DNA from: Thalassospira povalilytica
GTDB lineage: Bacteria; Pseudomonadota; Alphaproteobacteria; Rhodospirillales; Thalassospiraceae
NCBI RefSeq assembly: GCF_002844235.1
Contig: NZ_PGTS01000005.1
Location: 248,001 to 312,000, forward strand
Length of the DNA: 64,000 nt
Direction: 5' to 3'
The translations under genes and the position numbers were made by a program. The notes under the pieces were generated by a model, which was not told where the DNA came from, made no database searches, and worked only from the letters and a program-made list of their open reading frames with translations. Below, piece by piece: positions 54,631 to 63,967 of the stretch. How positions within the stretch are numbered: position 1 is the stretch's first letter; each line of letters opens with the position of its first letter.

Positions 54631-55818
54631 CTAGCGGTTAAGTTCCCCGGTCATGCGATCCAATCCATCAAGCGTCAGCGGAAACATCCGGCCTTCCATC
54701 AGTTTATGCATGATCTGGATCGACTGATGATGACGCCACCAGTTTTCCGGTTGCGGGTTGATCCAGGCCGCATGGGTGAAATGTTCAAGCAATCTTTGCA
54801 TCCAGACCGCACCGGCTTCCTCGTTCCAGTGTTCCACCGCCCCGCCGGGATAAGTGATTTCATAGGGGCTCATGGTTGCATCCCCGACAATCACCAGCTT
54901 GTAATCCGCGCCATAGGTATTGATCACATCCCATGTCGAAACCTGCTCGTTCCAGCGCCGTGCATTGTCTTTCCAAAGCCCCTCATAGGGGCAGTTGTGG
55001 AAGTAATAATATTCAAGATGCTTGAACTCGGTTTTGACCGCAGAAAACAGTTCTTCGCAGACCTTGATATGATCATCCATTGATCCGCCGACATCAAACA
55101 ACATCAGCACCTTGACCGCGTTATGGCGTTCCGGGCGCATTTGCACATCAAGCCATCCCTGACGTGCGGTTGATGTGATCGTACCGGGCAGATCAAGCTC
55201 GTCTGCCGCCCCGGTCCGCGCCCATTTACGCAAACGCCGCAGGGCGACCTTGATATTGCGCGTACCGATTTCGACACTGTCATCAAGGTTCCTGAATTCG
55301 CGCTTGTCCCAGACCTTGACCGCGCGCCGATGCCGGGATTTGTCCTGTCCGATCCGCACCCCTTCGGGGTTATAGCCAAAGGCACCAAACGGCGATGTTC
55401 CGGCCGTGCCGATCCATTTATTGCCGCCCTGATGGCGGCCCTTTTGTTCTTCAAGACGCTGTTTAAGCGTCTCCATCAGTTTTTCCCAACCGCCAAGGGC
55501 TTCGATTTCGGCCTTTTCCTCGTCGGTCAGGAATTTTTCGGCCAGTTTGCGCAGCCATTCTTCGGGGATATCAGTTTGGGCAACTTCGTCCATGCCCGCG
55601 GCCAGATCGGCAATGCCTTTGAAATGTTCGGAAAACACCCGGTCAAACTTATCAAGATGGCGTTCGTCCTTCACCAGGGCCGCGCGCGCCAGATAATAGA
55701 AATCCTCGACCGAATAGCCCGCCAGTCCCTTTTCCACCGCCTCAAGCAGCGTCAGATATTCGCGCAGTGAAACCGGGATACGGACATCCTTGAGCTTATA
55801 GAAGAAGCCGGTGAACAT
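54631..55818 (-). CDS. VWA-domain protein (CoxE-like), MoxR partner
   Basis: 395 residues. A helical N-terminal region (about 1-215) is followed by a von Willebrand factor A domain (about 235-395) whose metal-ion site reads DVGGSM (Asp242, Ser246), a relaxed form of DXSXS that occurs in this CoxE-like family. Such proteins work with MoxR AAA+ ATPases to remodel or load metal onto client proteins. The MoxR gene lies just upstream on the same strand at 56537, but an opposite-strand gene sits between them. Confidence 0.88.
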   Translation of the reverse strand: MFTGFFYKLKDVRIPVSLREYLTLLEAVEKGLAGYSVEDFYYLARAALVKDERHLDKFDRVFSEHFKGIADLAAGMDEVAQTDIPEEWLRKLAEKFLTDEEKAEIEALGGWEKLMETLKQRLEEQKGRHQGGNKWIGTAGTSPFGAFGYNPEGVRIGQDKSRHRRAVKVWDKREFRNLDDSVEIGTRNIKVALRRLRKWARTGAADELDLPGTITSTARQGWLDVQMRPERHNAVKVLMLFDVGGSMDDHIKVCEELFSAVKTEFKHLEYYYFHNCPYEGLWKDNARRWNEQVSTWDVINTYGADYKLVIVGDATMSPYEITYPGGAVEHWNEEAGAVWMQRLLEHFTHAAWINPQPENWWRHHQSIQIMHKLMEGRMFPLTLDGLDRMTGELNR

Positions 55819-55994
55819 TACTTACACCCCGATCCAGCAGAAGCAAAAGGCACAACTGAAACTTTTGCGATACAAAACATCAATCCATGCAACCAGCTTC
55901 TGGACAAGTCAGTCCCCATCGGGCACTTTGCGCCCGCACATACCGGGCGTGATTGCCGCGGCTTATCAAAAACAAACGCACGAGCATTCTTTTC

Positions 55995-56516
55995 ATGACT
56001 GATTTTCTGTATGGCTTTGTTGCCATTGCCATCATTGCCCGCTTGGTTTCCTTGGCCATTTCCAAACGAAACGAAGCGCGTTTGCGCGCGGCCGGTGCCA
56101 CCGAATATGATGTTGCCACCACACGTATTCTGACCATCGCGCATGTTGGATTTTATGTTGCCTGCATGATCGAAAGCGAATTCAGAGCAGCCCCGATCAG
56201 CACCATGACCTATGCCGGTATCGCAATCTGGACGGTTTCGATCATCATGCTTGCAGGCGTGATTGCCACGCTGCGTGACCTTTGGACGGTCAAGCTTTTC
56301 ATCTCGCCCAATCACGAGATCCGCACCAGCATCCTTTATAAAATCTGCAAGCATCCCAATTACTTCCTGAATATCGCCCCTGAGCTGATCGGCTTTGGCC
56401 TGGCCCTTCAGGCATGGGGAACACTCATTGTCGGTTTGCCGGTTTACGCCGCCATCCTGTGGCGTCGTATTCGGGCGGAAGAAGCGGCAATGAAGGCGAC
56501 CTTCCCTGCTTATTAA
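55995..56516 (+). CDS. ICMT-family membrane methyltransferase (YpbQ-like)
   Basis: About 173 residues, with four or five hydrophobic segments and the ICMT family C-terminal motif KHPNYFLNIAPELIGFG...LWRRIRAEEAAM. Bacterial relatives (YpbQ) O-methylate alkylpyrones made by type III polyketide synthases; no such synthase is nearby, so the substrate is unknown. ATG 55995 was chosen over an upstream start 14 codons earlier. It is inserted on the opposite strand between the VWA and MoxR genes, and is the second ICMT-like gene in the window. Confidence 0.78.
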   Translation: MTDFLYGFVAIAIIARLVSLAISKRNEARLRAAGATEYDVATTRILTIAHVGFYVACMIESEFRAAPISTMTYAGIAIWTVSIIMLAGVIATLRDLWTVKLFISPNHEIRTSILYKICKHPNYFLNIAPELIGFGLALQAWGTLIVGLPVYAAILWRRIRAEEAAMKATFPAY

Positions 56517-56536
56517 GGCCGGGAACCACCCTGCAT

Positions 56537-57385
56537 CTAACGTCCTTCGCGGCGCGCCATGAAGGCCAGCCGTTCAAACAGATGCACATCCTGCTCGTTT
56601 TTAAGCAACGCCCCATGAAGGGGCGGCACGGCTGTTTTGGCATCCTTGGCGCGCAGGGCCTCGGGCGGAAGGTCCTCGGCCATCAGAAGCTTCAACCAGT
56701 CCAGAAGCTCGGACGTTGACGGCTTTTTCTTGAGCCCCGATACCTCGCGGATGTCATAGAAAAGGTTAAGCGCCTCGGCGACCAGACGTTTCCGGATGCC
56801 GGGATAATGAACCTCGATAATCTCGGCCATGGTATCGGCATCAGGGAAGCGGATGTAATGGAAGAAGCAACGCCGAAGGAACGCGTCTGGCAATTCCTTT
56901 TCATTGTTTGACGTGATGATCACGATCGGGCGATTGGTCGCCTTGACCGTTTGCTGGGTCTCGTAAACAAAGAATTCCATGCGATCGAGTTCCTGCAACA
57001 GATCGTTGGGAAACTCGATATCGGCCTTGTCGATCTCGTCAATCAGCAGAACCGGCGCTTCACCCTCGGCCTCGAATGCTTCCCACAGCTTGCCCTTGAC
57101 GATGTAATTGGCAATGTCATGAACGCGTTCATCGCCCAACTGGCTGTCGCGCAGACGCGAAACCGCATCATATTCATAAAGCCCCTGTTGGGCGCGGGTG
57201 GTGGATTTGATCGACCAGGTGATCAGCTTTTTGCCAAGTGATTTGGCAATTTCTTCGGCCAGCACCGTCTTGCCGGTACCGGGTTCACCCTTGACCAAAA
57301 GCGGACGCTGCAACGTGATCGCGGCATTGACCGCCACCATCAGATCTTCGGTTGCGACGTAATTTTCCGTACCCTGAAACTTCAT
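56537..57385 (-). CDS. MoxR-family AAA+ ATPase
   Basis: 282 residues. Walker A GEPGTGKT (33-40), Walker B VLLIDEID (112-119), sensor residues in IIITSNNEKELPDAFLRRC and the C-terminal lid helices. MoxR ATPases act as chaperones together with VWA proteins, here the one at 54631. Transcribed towards it, the two were probably once contiguous. Confidence 0.92.
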   Translation of the reverse strand: MKFQGTENYVATEDLMVAVNAAITLQRPLLVKGEPGTGKTVLAEEIAKSLGKKLITWSIKSTTRAQQGLYEYDAVSRLRDSQLGDERVHDIANYIVKGKLWEAFEAEGEAPVLLIDEIDKADIEFPNDLLQELDRMEFFVYETQQTVKATNRPIVIITSNNEKELPDAFLRRCFFHYIRFPDADTMAEIIEVHYPGIRKRLVAEALNLFYDIREVSGLKKKPSTSELLDWLKLLMAEDLPPEALRAKDAKTAVPPLHGALLKNEQDVHLFERLAFMARREGR

Positions 57386-57482
57386 TTTTGCCCTGCAACA
57401 TAAGTTGACGTTTACGTTAACCTAGGGGGTTAAAGCGACTTGAGCAAGAGGGCAAAGATATGCGGGAACCCCAGAACCACAA

Positions 57483-58478
57483 TCACCCGCTGCTGCGGTT
57501 AAGTGCCTGAGCGGGGCTTTCGCCGTACCAGTCACGATAGGATCGTGAGAAATTGCTGACATGGTTAAACCCGACAGCGGCTGCGACCTGTTTGACGTTG
57601 CTATCACCAGTTGCCAGAAGCTCCTTGGCCCGCTCCATACGTTTGGAACGGACGAAATCAGCGCATGTCTTGCCGGTTTCCAACTTGAACAAGCTGTTCA
57701 ACCGGCTTTCGGTCATGCCTGCGGCAATTGCAAGTTGCGCAACGGAAAGCGGTGCGGCCAGATCATTGGTGATCTTTGAAATTGCCTCTTCCGTGACGGT
57801 CTGCTCAAGAACACTTGGTTCCGGCGTCTTTTCACTGCCTTCGCACAGCAGGCAATAGGCATCAATCATCTCAGCCAGAAACAGGGTCGATAAACCTTCA
57901 AGCTTGAACTTGCGGCCCAAACCGGTCATTTGCGCCGAGAACATTGCACTGACGATACTTCTGATCTTGTTGTTCAGGGCAAGCGGTCTGACATCAATTA
58001 CATCGTGACTATCAGAAAGAAACGGCGTTAAGGCATCTGGCATCCCGTCACCAAATCGGGCACGTAATGCATCAAGGTCAATGGTCACCCCGGCATGGCG
58101 GATCAATTGCCCACCGGGTAGGAAATATCGGGTGCCGGGCGGGTCTACCCGCATCATCAATCCGGTTTCGGGCGACATGGATTGTTTCTGGCCATCCGGA
58201 CATTCAAAATCGTGACGCCCCAGAATGTTAACCGACCCCGCCAGCCATCCGGGTGGCAAGGCATTTTGCACATCAAATCTGGAATCATCGCGGACATTGA
58301 GCTCCGCACGGTGCAAACAAATGCCATTGCTAAAATCAATGCGTTCAAGACGCCCGCTGACACCGGGCAATTCGAACAAATCCCCGTCGGCAAGACGTAG
58401 CTCACCAATATCTGCATCCGGTTCATGGCCCGATACAAAGCCAAAACCGTCTCCGGCCTGTTCGTCCATCCGTCCCAT
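57483..58478 (-). CDS. AraC-family transcriptional regulator
   Basis: About 331 residues. The N-terminal sensor (about 1-210) is of unclear fold (possibly cupin-like). The C-terminal AraC DNA-binding domain (about 225-325) reads LSVAQLAIAAGMTESRLNSLFKLETGKTCADFVRSKRMERAKELL and then VKQVAAAVGFNHVSNFSRSYRDWYGESPAQAL. ATG 58478 has AGGACAGG 6 bases upstream, better than a TTG two codons earlier. Targets unknown. Confidence 0.85.
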   Translation of the reverse strand: MGRMDEQAGDGFGFVSGHEPDADIGELRLADGDLFELPGVSGRLERIDFSNGICLHRAELNVRDDSRFDVQNALPPGWLAGSVNILGRHDFECPDGQKQSMSPETGLMMRVDPPGTRYFLPGGQLIRHAGVTIDLDALRARFGDGMPDALTPFLSDSHDVIDVRPLALNNKIRSIVSAMFSAQMTGLGRKFKLEGLSTLFLAEMIDAYCLLCEGSEKTPEPSVLEQTVTEEAISKITNDLAAPLSVAQLAIAAGMTESRLNSLFKLETGKTCADFVRSKRMERAKELLATGDSNVKQVAAAVGFNHVSNFSRSYRDWYGESPAQALNRSSG

Positions 58479-58714
58479 CCCCAACCTGTCCTTACCAAAA
58501 TTGTCGCCAGATCACATACGTGCCAAACGATCATATTGTTGATGTTGTTATCATTCCCGGACAGGGTTACTTGTGACTACTGTCACGTCAAGCATCAGCG
58601 TTCCATGTTCCCCGGACGACAATACACCTGTCTTCACCCTGCCCGTTTGGACAGTTTTTTATTTCTTTTCATGGCATTAGTATCTGGGAAAACAGGATCA
58701 GGGGACAACAAACG

Positions 58715-59434
58715 ATGCAAACGAAATTACTGGCGATCGGGCTTGCGATGCTGCTTTCAGCCTGCCTTGCTACAGTCGACAACCAGTTCCAGAACGATTT
58801 TCCAGTCGGGAAAGTGGTGCAGGACAAAGTAACCATGCCACAAGGCGATGTGGTACTGCCGCCCGGTGACTGGACTGTTCTTGCCAACGAACTTTACCGC
58901 AACAACAACTACCATCCTTTCGGAAACATGGTTTTGGGCCGGATTGACGATCAGAAGTTTTTGCGCGGTTTTATCACCATCTCCAGCCCGCTCAGCGTTC
59001 CGATCAGATATTCGTTCTATTCTTCGTCCTTCTGTAATCCAAATGTGACTTTGCTGTATCACCAGACCAATGCCAATGTCGATTTGGGCAATCAGAGCTG
59101 CTTTAGCGTCAAAAAGAAAACCATCAGTGCCTTTGCCAATTTCGATGATTTTGTGAAAGTCGGCACAAGCAATCTTTACGCGATGGATGTTGATCGCCCC
59201 TATGACATGATCAGCGCCGAATTCCGCATCACACGGCGCAATAAATTCCTGGTTGTCGAGTATGGCTTTGACTACCGGCAGGACGCCGCCGAAATGGCAC
59301 CTGGCTATGAAACAGGCGAAGAAATCTCGCTACCGCGCGCATTCTCTCCCAAAGAGAAAACCGAAAATGCTGAAGCTGTTATTCGTTGGGCACGGGCCAA
59401 TGCCGAACGGATCGAAACGGAATTTCTCGACTAG
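58715..59434 (+). CDS. Lipoprotein of unknown function
   Basis: 239 residues with a lipobox LLSAC (Cys17). Beta-rich body with two Cys (about 109 and 131), many Tyr/Asn (NNNYHPFGN, YSFYSSSFCNPN) and a charged C-terminal helix (about 205-239). Family not recognised. Lone gene; the following 330 bases contain no gene. Confidence 0.75.
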   Translation: MQTKLLAIGLAMLLSACLATVDNQFQNDFPVGKVVQDKVTMPQGDVVLPPGDWTVLANELYRNNNYHPFGNMVLGRIDDQKFLRGFITISSPLSVPIRYSFYSSSFCNPNVTLLYHQTNANVDLGNQSCFSVKKKTISAFANFDDFVKVGTSNLYAMDVDRPYDMISAEFRITRRNKFLVVEYGFDYRQDAAEMAPGYETGEEISLPRAFSPKEKTENAEAVIRWARANAERIETEFLD

Positions 59435-59767
59435 GATCAGGGGATAAAAACGAAAGCCGCTGCCTGTATTCACGTAACGCTTTTAACCCTGATCAATCCA
59501 CGCCACCACCGCGTGAAACCGGCACCACAACCGCCAGCGCATTCTGACGGGCGACTTCGGCCCAAGGCCATGTATCGGATTGCCAGCGTCATAAATCAGG
59601 TCAGGTTAACCTCGGAGGTGTTTGCGCGCAGTTGTGTGGCTGTGCGATGTGTGCGCACTCAAAAGCCCCCGGCGCGCAATCATCTTGCTGACACCGGCAA
59701 CGTATTTCACGCCGCCGGTGTCAAAGATGCGTCTGTATCAAACATACCGGTTTGAGATGCCCCGCCC
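59435..59767. other. Intergenic stretch with long-loop hairpin
   Basis: 333 bases between convergent genes. A GACACCGGC/GCCGGTGTC hairpin (59690-59698, 59714-59722) with a 15-base loop is visible, but without a T-tract. No gene was supported. Confidence 0.5.
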
Positions 59768-61714
59768 CTAGAATGCAAGAGTGATATTGATCTCTGCGAC
59801 TGTTTCGCGAGACGAAACCGCATTGGTGTGGGTCAGGTTAACTTCGGTGCTAAATGCGTCATCTTCGGCGGTGAAGGTAAAACCGGTCCCGAATGTCTGA
59901 CCGCTGTCGGGGGTGAAGTTGCTGCGAACATAGGGCGAAACGACACCAAGTGAAGCGCCCTCGCTGCCATTGACGCTAAATGCATACGCGATCAGGCCAC
60001 CAATGGTGTATTCGCTATAATCATCGGTGCCCAATTGCTGTTCACCTTCGATAGAACCGGAAAGCCCGGTTGCACCGGATATGATGCGAAGCCCCCCGCC
60101 CAGATTGAATGCCGTCTTGTCCCCGTTTGTTTCGTCGGTCATGTCATAGACGAAATCTGTTTTGGCGAATGGTTGCAAGATTGTCTCTGCGGCATCAAAG
60201 CTATAGGCCGCCTCGATCCCCGGTTTAAGGCGGCGGGTGTTGGACACGGTTTTGCCAACCTGTGTGCTGTCACTTTCGGTATAGGCATCAACGGTTTTGC
60301 GCGCCGCCAAGAAGCTGACATTAACGGTCACATCCAGTGGCAATGCTTCTGACGGACGCATGGCATATGCCCCGCTGAGCGACCCGAACCACATATCTGA
60401 CTCTGTATCGCCTGTGACCGAACTATCGCGGCTAAGGTCAATATCGCCAAGGCTGTAGCCAATAATGCTCGAAAGCGTCACGCCTGCGGCCGGCTGATAG
60501 ACAATATAGGGCGAAAGCGTCCAGTTGGTTTCATCGTAATAACCGGAATTATAGGTCGTGGTCAGGGCCGTTTGCGAATATCCCATCGAGATACCGCCGA
60601 CCAGTTCCGGGCGCAAACGCACATCAAACCCCAGATTATAGCCCCACACATCCCCGTCATAGCGGCTGTCGCCCGTGGCATTGTTCCGGTCATTGTTAAC
60701 CGAGGTATAAGACCCGTGTCCCCAGACCGTATAACCCTGCTGTGCCAGCAGACCCAGGCTTTGCTCGATCCCGCGCAGCGGATCATCGCCCGCGTTTGCA
60801 TCACCGGCCGCTGACAGCGTGGTTTGCGAGCTGTCAAATGAGGCCTGCATGGCCAATTCACGCAGCGAGGTGCCACGCGACTTCATGACCATCGCTGGCT
60901 TGGCCAGGGTCGTCGAACCGGTATGGCCCGAGAAACTGCTGGACGAAGGTTGATCACCGGTCGTCGGAGCAGGCACACCACCCGTATTGGGTGCTGCGAC
61001 ACCACCCGTGGCGGAGGCCCGCGAAATGGCAAGAACGCGTGCCTCGAAATTCTTGCCAACAACCGTCGCCTGAGACCGCGACACAGAAGCCTGCAATTCG
61101 TGGGATATAGATTCGTTCGATGACGAAGATGATGATTCGTCATCAGGGAGCGAAACACTGGCAGAGGTAATATCAACGTCAGTCCCGGAAACCGTAAAGT
61201 TTACCGTCATTGTGGCGACAACACCGGCGGAAACATTGGCCTTAAGAGTGTTTGCATAGGTTCCATTGGCCACAGACCCGTCATTACATGACCCGCCGGC
61301 CGTAACCGTACCCAAATCACCGATGGTACATCCGAGATGATCTGTAAGCTGCGGTATCCCATCTAAACTGCTATCGCCAAAGAATTGGGCGTTATTGACT
61401 CCGCCAGATGACACAAACAGAATATCACCTGTGTTCTGGGTTTGCGTAGTATTGGCAATGGTGCACGTCTTGCCCGCAGCAGAATAAAGAACAGATGTTA
61501 CGGTTGACGGGTTATCGGCCGCGGCACCGGTGCAAGTAACGGTTGCGGCATGAACGCTGCTTGGCGCCATGCCGAGGTCGGCAACAAGACAAAATATTGT
61601 CAGAACAAACAAGTTCCGGACGAAATCCCCACCGCGACCGGACATGCTTTGCATGCATGATGCCGCTTTCACGCGACGCACAACATGCTCTTTTACAACT
61701 GCCAAAAGAGACAT
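59768..61714 (-). CDS. Autotransporter-type beta-barrel protein
   Basis: 648 residues. N-terminal extended signal peptide (about 1-57, ending VHA-A), a Thr/Ser-rich Cys-containing passenger-like region (about 58-290) and a C-terminal autotransporter barrel (about 350-648) ending in a terminal Phe (NITLAF), the outer-membrane assembly signal. The stretch at about 180-197 is a Ser run. The passenger resembles DUF11-like or cell-surface beta domains and no protease motif was seen. Likely an adhesin. The start at 61714 follows GGGGG; the extended region before the hydrophobic core is typical of autotransporters. Confidence 0.82.
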   Translation of the reverse strand: MSLLAVVKEHVVRRVKAASCMQSMSGRGGDFVRNLFVLTIFCLVADLGMAPSSVHAATVTCTGAAADNPSTVTSVLYSAAGKTCTIANTTQTQNTGDILFVSSGGVNNAQFFGDSSLDGIPQLTDHLGCTIGDLGTVTAGGSCNDGSVANGTYANTLKANVSAGVVATMTVNFTVSGTDVDITSASVSLPDDESSSSSSNESISHELQASVSRSQATVVGKNFEARVLAISRASATGGVAAPNTGGVPAPTTGDQPSSSSFSGHTGSTTLAKPAMVMKSRGTSLRELAMQASFDSSQTTLSAAGDANAGDDPLRGIEQSLGLLAQQGYTVWGHGSYTSVNNDRNNATGDSRYDGDVWGYNLGFDVRLRPELVGGISMGYSQTALTTTYNSGYYDETNWTLSPYIVYQPAAGVTLSSIIGYSLGDIDLSRDSSVTGDTESDMWFGSLSGAYAMRPSEALPLDVTVNVSFLAARKTVDAYTESDSTQVGKTVSNTRRLKPGIEAAYSFDAAETILQPFAKTDFVYDMTDETNGDKTAFNLGGGLRIISGATGLSGSIEGEQQLGTDDYSEYTIGGLIAYAFSVNGSEGASLGVVSPYVRSNFTPDSGQTFGTGFTFTAEDDAFSTEVNLTHTNAVSSRETVAEINITLAF

Positions 61715-61967
61715 TGCATAAGTACCCCCTTGAATAATATCTATTTTTTAGGGGCAACTATTTATATTAGCAAGATAATTCACGATTTCGCGCAAAACAT
61801 GCAAAGGAAATTGGCTGTGCTCCGAAGGCCGGGATAACGAATTGATTTAGCGAAAATTTTCCGGTCAGGCGCGGATAACACCGAAATCGGTATGGAAATC
61901 TGCGCCCATCCGCCAATGCGATGCATTGGAGAAGGCAGATGATTTACCGGACAAACTTAATGGCAGG

Positions 61968-62591
61968 TCAGTGCGCACCAACAGATATCAGCGATGCCAC
62001 AGGCAAATTTTGCTTTGCCACGCTTGCCTTCAGGCCATCAACATCCATGTCCTCGTCTTTGACAAACTCGATGAACATCATGTTCACATTGTTAAAGACA
62101 AGCTCGCCCAGTGCCATGCAATCGACATCCTTGCGAACAATGCCGCGATCCTGCAACGACCGAAAAAGGTCGCAGACCTGTTTGGAAAGCCGGTGATCAA
62201 GCGCGGTATAGCGTTTGGAAAACGGGGTTTCGGGCTGAGCAATGGAAAGCGACATCGCCGTTCGCCACATTTCCTTGGACAGATAGGTCAGGGAATGGTC
62301 GTAATATTTACCGATCAGATCAAACAGGGCCGATGCGACCTGATCATGCTTTTTGGCAATGATCCCCTCGCCCGCTGCCAGCACTTCCTCGACCTCCATC
62401 GAGACCGTCGCCATCAGCATGTCGCCCTTGTTTTTGTAGTAATTATAAAACGTTCCGACCGATACCCCGGCCATTTCGGCAATGTCTTCGATGCGGGCAC
62501 TGTCATAGCCGACCTTGCGAAACAGCGTTGTCGCCGCCTCGAGAATACGGCGGTTTTTATCGGCTTTTTTCTGGGCGCGCAGACCTGACAT
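61968..62591 (-). CDS. TetR-family regulator
   Basis: About 207 residues. N-terminal HTH (about 10-58, RRILEAATTLFRKVGYDSARIEDIAEMAGVSVGTFYNYYKNKGDML split around the turn) plus helical sensor domain. Divergent from a polyamine-type binding protein gene with two matching TGAACGSGTTCA palindromes between, so it most likely represses that transporter. ATG 62591 with GGAG 5 bases upstream. Confidence 0.88.
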   Translation of the reverse strand: MSGLRAQKKADKNRRILEAATTLFRKVGYDSARIEDIAEMAGVSVGTFYNYYKNKGDMLMATVSMEVEEVLAAGEGIIAKKHDQVASALFDLIGKYYDHSLTYLSKEMWRTAMSLSIAQPETPFSKRYTALDHRLSKQVCDLFRSLQDRGIVRKDVDCMALGELVFNNVNMMFIEFVKDEDMDVDGLKASVAKQNLPVASLISVGAH

Positions 62592-62607
62592 GGTCACTCC
62601 GGAAAAC

Positions 62608-62653
62608 TGAACGGGTTCAAAAATTACATTGACTCAAAAAATGAACGCGTTCA
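62608..62653. promoter_or_regulatory. Paired TetR operators
   Basis: TGAACGGGTTCA (62608-62619) and TGAACGCGTTCA (62642-62653), the second a perfect dyad, centres 34 bases apart in the divergent region. Confidence 0.75.
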
Positions 62654-62732
62654 ATATTTTTTCAACGGTGCCAGAATGAGTGCCGAGTTACCCAATAAAA
62701 GGGAGGCCTCAATATGAAATCAGGGAGAGCCT

Positions 62733-63821
62733 ATGTTTCGTCACGTTTCCACGGGGAAAACCCGCAATAAGCTTTTAGGCGGTGCCGCAACCTTTTTGCT
62801 TGGTGCCATTGCCGTTGCAAACAGCGCACAGGCCACAGAAGAACTCAACGCGCTTGTCTGGTGCGATCATACCGACCCGGCCTTGATCGAACCGTTCGAA
62901 AAGAAATACGACGTCAAAGTCAATCTGAAGGAATATGAAGGCACGGGTGCGGGCCTTTCGATCATCGAACAATCCCGCCCGGGGGACTGGGACGTGTTCG
63001 TGATTGACGGCGTTGATGTCCATCGTGCGGTTGAAATGGATCTTCTGGCCGAAATTCCGGCCGATGCCCTTCCGACTTCCGATCTTTTCCCGGAAGTCGT
63101 GATGGCCGAAAACAATGTGGTTGATGGCAAAACCTATGCCGTTACCGAAAAGTTCGGCTACAACACCATTTCGTTCGACAAGACCAAGGTCGACCCCAAG
63201 GACATGGAAGATATGTCCGTGATCTGGTCGGACAAATATGCCGGACGCATCGCGATTTATGATTATTACCTGCCGGTTATCGGCCTTGTCGGGCTGGGAC
63301 TTGGCATTGATACGGCCGATCTTGGGGCGGACGATATGGACGCCATCAAGGAAAAGCTGTTTGCGATGAAAAAGGTCTCCAAACAGGTTGGCGAAGTGGT
63401 TTCCTCCCAGACGGCTTTGGCCACGGGTGAGGTCGATATCCTTGTGGGTGGTGGTGAATGGATCACGGCGGTTCTGTCCGAAGACAAACCGAACCTTGAT
63501 TGGGTCATCCCGAAACAGGGCGGCCTGCGCTGGGCCCAGTCGATCGGCGTGATGAAGGAATCTGCCAAGCCCGACCTGGCGCTGAAATTCGTGCAATACA
63601 TCCTGAGCCCCGAAGGTCAGGCGCGTCTTGCGACATCGTCCTGTTACTGGGGCATGCCCGCCAATTCCAAGGCAGGGGAAAACCTGTCCGATGCGCAAAA
63701 AGCAGCCCTTCGCTGGGATGATCAGCCCGAATATCTGAAAAACTCGCAGCTTTATCCGATCCCGGATGCCGATCTGGACGCCCAGATGCAGGATGCCTGG
63801 GTCGAGATGCTCCAGCAGTAA
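62733..63821 (+). CDS. ABC transporter binding protein, spermidine/putrescine type
   Basis: Periplasmic solute-binding protein of the PotD/family 1-like type. 362 residues with signal peptide (about 1-34, AQA-T). Segments VWCDHTDPALIEPFEKKYDVKV, WDVFVIDGVDVHRAVEMDLLAEI and KFGYNTISFDKTKV are typical of polyamine-type proteins. The ATG follows GGGAGAG. It heads an operon leaving the window (next gene at 63968) and is controlled probably by the divergent TetR gene. Confidence 0.88.
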   Translation: MFRHVSTGKTRNKLLGGAATFLLGAIAVANSAQATEELNALVWCDHTDPALIEPFEKKYDVKVNLKEYEGTGAGLSIIEQSRPGDWDVFVIDGVDVHRAVEMDLLAEIPADALPTSDLFPEVVMAENNVVDGKTYAVTEKFGYNTISFDKTKVDPKDMEDMSVIWSDKYAGRIAIYDYYLPVIGLVGLGLGIDTADLGADDMDAIKEKLFAMKKVSKQVGEVVSSQTALATGEVDILVGGGEWITAVLSEDKPNLDWVIPKQGGLRWAQSIGVMKESAKPDLALKFVQYILSPEGQARLATSSCYWGMPANSKAGENLSDAQKAALRWDDQPEYLKNSQLYPIPDADLDAQMQDAWVEMLQQ

Positions 63822-63845
63822 GCATCCCTTGCTTATTGCCACCCG

Positions 63846-63874
63846 CCATTGCCCCGCTTTTTGCGGGGCAATGG
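63846..63874 (+). terminator. Intercistronic hairpin after the binding-protein gene
   Basis: Perfect 12-bp stem CCATTGCCCCGC/GCGGGGCAATGG with a T5 loop, no T-tract after it. Likely an mRNA-stabilising hairpin rather than a terminator. Confidence 0.6.
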
Positions 63875-63967
63875 TTCTGCTAAGCTTGCCAAAACGGCGA
63901 CCAACCTTCCACGACACCAAGACCGGTAACCGGGCAAACTGCCTGTGTTGCGACAAAGGACACCGTG

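Noticed and set aside
59690..59722. Terminator for the autotransporter gene
   Set aside because: The hairpin has a 15-base loop and no T-tract on the minus strand, so it was only noted as a structure.
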